Assembly (NCBI GenBank): GCA_015039315.1
Contig: WIDE01000009.1
Span: forward strand, 496,001-560,000
Length of the DNA: 64,000 nt
Source: Clavulina sp. PMI_390
Taxonomy: Eukaryota; Basidiomycota; Agaricomycetes; Cantharellales; Hydnaceae
Direction: 5' to 3'
Of the stretch, positions 62,157 through 64,000 are shown piece by piece (within the stretch, counting starts at the first letter, position 1; each line of letters begins with the position of its first letter). The notes under the pieces are model-generated. The model worked only from the letters and a program-made list of their open reading frames with translations. It searched no databases and was not told the DNA's origin. Both the position numbers and the translations under genes were made by a program.

Positions 62157-63336
62157 TCACTTAACATTATACTTCTTCCTTGCACCACGCTCAACGGCTG
62201 AAGGGACGATCCAATACAGCGCATGTGCAAATTGATACCAGCTTGGCATCCACACGGTGCGATCCCCATGGTCTGCAGCTTCGATGCACCTCAAGGCAAC
62301 CTTGGAGCGGCTGAGCTTCTTGCTGAGAGTGCTATTGGAGTCCTGGTCACCATATGTGACTGGAGTAGAGACTGCTGGAACGTCCACTGCAGAAGCTCTG
62401 AAGTCGCCTTCGATTGTTCCTGGTAGAACGATGGAAAAGGTAATTCGAGGGTGCTCGATGGCGAGAGCTTGGTAGAAGAGGAGGGAAGATGCCTTGGTCG
62501 CAGCATATAAAGCTCGACTGGGGGCTGGGATCACTGCCGCGACGGATGACAACAGTAGAATTGCAGGATTCGAAGACGAAGATTCCATCATGGGGAGCTG
62601 AGAGGGTGGCAAGGAAGGTCAGGGCTGAAAATAAATCGGGATGTTTGGTGGTGTCACACTCACGAAAGCAGCAGCAGCCACCAGTGGTGCAACAAGATTC
62701 CCATCAGCAGCGGCAGTGGCTATCTCTCTAGCTCGCTGTAAGTCTGCCACTCCTGGTTTTGAGCTTTTGACGCTGTCCATGAACAAACGAACGGCCGAAA
62801 CTCCAGCGGTGATAACGAGAGTATCCAGCCCGTTCCAATCTAGGGCATATATGCATGAGGTGAAGTGCCGAGTGCCATGAAGAGGATGACTCACGATCTT
62901 CAATGGCTTGGCGAGCGCGCGCAGCACTCTCCGGAGCAGCAAAATCCGCCGTTATCGCAAGGTAGCGAGTCTCAAACTTGTTGGTAGTAGAGTTGGTGAA
63001 CCCCCACGATTTCTCTGCACTGGCTTGACGCTCCTCAAGCACGTCGGCAGCATCCGCTGAGGAAACAGGGGCCGCGGAGACACATTCGTCAAGAACAGCG
63101 CCTAGTTGATCGGACCTCCTCCCTATGATGGCAACACGAGCCCCACGCTTCGTATACTGGAGGGCGATCTCACGGCCAACCCCACTGGAAGCTCCGACAA
63201 TGAGGACACGTTCTGAGGAGTAAGAGATAGCTTTGCGACGGGATGATGCCTTCGCCGCTCTTAAATATTTGGCCCTTAGCCTAGAGAACGCGACGAGTAC
63301 TGCGAGGACACTTGTCAAGATGGAGAGTGCATGCAT
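62157..63336 (-). CDS. Membrane-anchored short-chain dehydrogenase/reductase
   Basis: NAD(P)-dependent SDR with an N-terminal membrane anchor (MHALSILTSVLAVLVAF, ATG 63336), likely on the ER. The cofactor site reads VLIVGASSGVGREIALQYTK (Gly-rich loop) with GRRSDQ after strand 2. NALVIT-like VITAGVS follows, then the catalytic Ser in LLLSSVAAVIPAPS and the YAATK pair (Tyr and Lys). The substrate loop contains VLPGTIEGDFRASA. A C-terminal hydrophobic stretch (WYQFAHALYWIVPSAVERG) is seen before KKYNVK. Three introns. It resembles the 11beta-HSD/DHRS7 and 3-ketosphinganine reductase branches; the substrate cannot be fixed from sequence. The frame upstream of ATG 63336 opens at TTG. Confidence 0.82.
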
Positions 63337-64000
63337 GGCTGTCAATCAGCCTCGAGATCAACAATGGGTTTGTGGTAAACATCCCTCGACTGACCAACAT
63401 GACGACCCGAGCGATCTCTGAAATCCAAACTCTGGCAGAGGATTATGCCGCCACGAAACAAGTTGCCCCAAGTGGGGCCAAACTATGCAATCCTGCTCTT
63501 TTGTCCAAGGTCTCGCTTTGGTGTGTGCTTCAAGCTTAGCTTGATGCTGTGTACATCCGCGAAATGCTTTCCTAACCATATGTGACCATGCATTGCTAAA
63601 TGATTCAGGCAAGGTGACATTACCAAGTTGAAAACAGACGCTATTGTAAATGCCGCGAATAGTCGTCTTCTTGGTGCGTTGATCTCTGCTGAGCGAGCTT
63701 TCATAGCACTCACATTACCTTTGTCGTGTGTAGGGGGCGGGGGAGGTTCGTTATATCCTAGAGCTGCTGCGAGCCAGAATAACTAAACCTCGGAGGCTCC
63801 CTCAGTTGACGGCGCAATCCACCGTGCTGCTGGACCTCAGTTACTCGCAGAATGTAGGTGCATGGCCATCCTTATTCAAAGCTCAATATGACGCCTGACA
63901 TACGCGCGTCTGCTCTCAGGCCGCGGTCTTAATGGTGCGAATACCGGAGAATGTAAGATTACGCTGGGGTATCGTTTACCTGCGTGAGTTCTCTGGATCA
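63337..64000. other. Window end, 664 bp, possible partial exons
   Basis: Upstream flank of the dehydrogenase. On the minus strand a frame near 63620-63705 (MKARSAEINAPRRRLFAAFT) looks like a possible short exon with a GTAATG donor. On the plus strand 63800-63990 has frame pieces (STVLLDLSYSQN) with GTAGGT and CTCAG nearby. Neither can be continued inside the window. Confidence 0.25.

Overview
The window is nuclear DNA from a filamentous fungus, almost certainly a basidiomycete and most likely an Agaricomycete. The evidence is split genes with many introns of about 45-110 bases, CTNAY-like branch sites close to the 3' splice site, tightly packed housekeeping genes, and typical fungal members of each family (AP-1 beta without an ear domain, UPF0658 Golgi protein, a secreted double-psi beta-barrel protein). 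A placement near Cantharellales is only an impression. There are no tRNA or rRNA genes, CRISPR arrays, phage genes or intact transposons that I can support.

Left part (1-12.2 kb), mixed strands, very compact: the 3' end of GUF1 (+), eIF2B beta (-), an ankyrin-repeat L-asparaginase (+), a Csm1/Pcs1-like monopolin subunit (-), a DHHC palmitoyltransferase of the Erf2 type (-), BRX1 (-) and an OTU2-type deubiquitinase (+). Several pairs share very short divergent promoters (99 and 130 bp) or end tail to tail within 29-130 bp.

Middle part (12.2-55.9 kb): thirteen consecutive genes all on the minus strand. They are AP beta adaptin, a glutamate-carboxypeptidase-II-like M28 peptidase, acetolactate synthase ILV2, a single-pass surface protein with two tandem ectodomains, a His-rich SAM methyltransferase, a UPF0658 Golgi protein, a D-2-hydroxyacid dehydrogenase, a rhomboid protease, a large disordered Ser-rich protein, an M50B-like membrane metalloprotease, CWC22, poly(A)-binding protein and a SCAMP. 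Two gene-poor stretches lie here (29.1-31.5 kb and 32.9-36.9 kb).

Right part (56-64 kb): a secreted DPBB/RlpA-like protein (+), a 383-base assembly gap, a low-molecular-weight protein tyrosine phosphatase (-) and a membrane-anchored short-chain dehydrogenase (-).

No operon-like or defence-like system stands out. Nearby functional themes are translation and ribosome biogenesis (GUF1, eIF2B beta, BRX1, OTU2, PABP), membrane traffic (AP beta, SCAMP, UPF0658, DHHC) and two unrelated intramembrane proteases about 4 kb apart. The most unusual signals are in gene structure: a chain of 26-, 13- and 25-nt exons in the M50B gene, two probable GC-AG introns, a 4-nt first coding exon in the SCAMP gene, and CWC22's RS-rich tail, which can be mistaken for a separate gene. 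Splice sites were read by eye from frame continuity and family conservation, so exon borders are inference unless stated otherwise.
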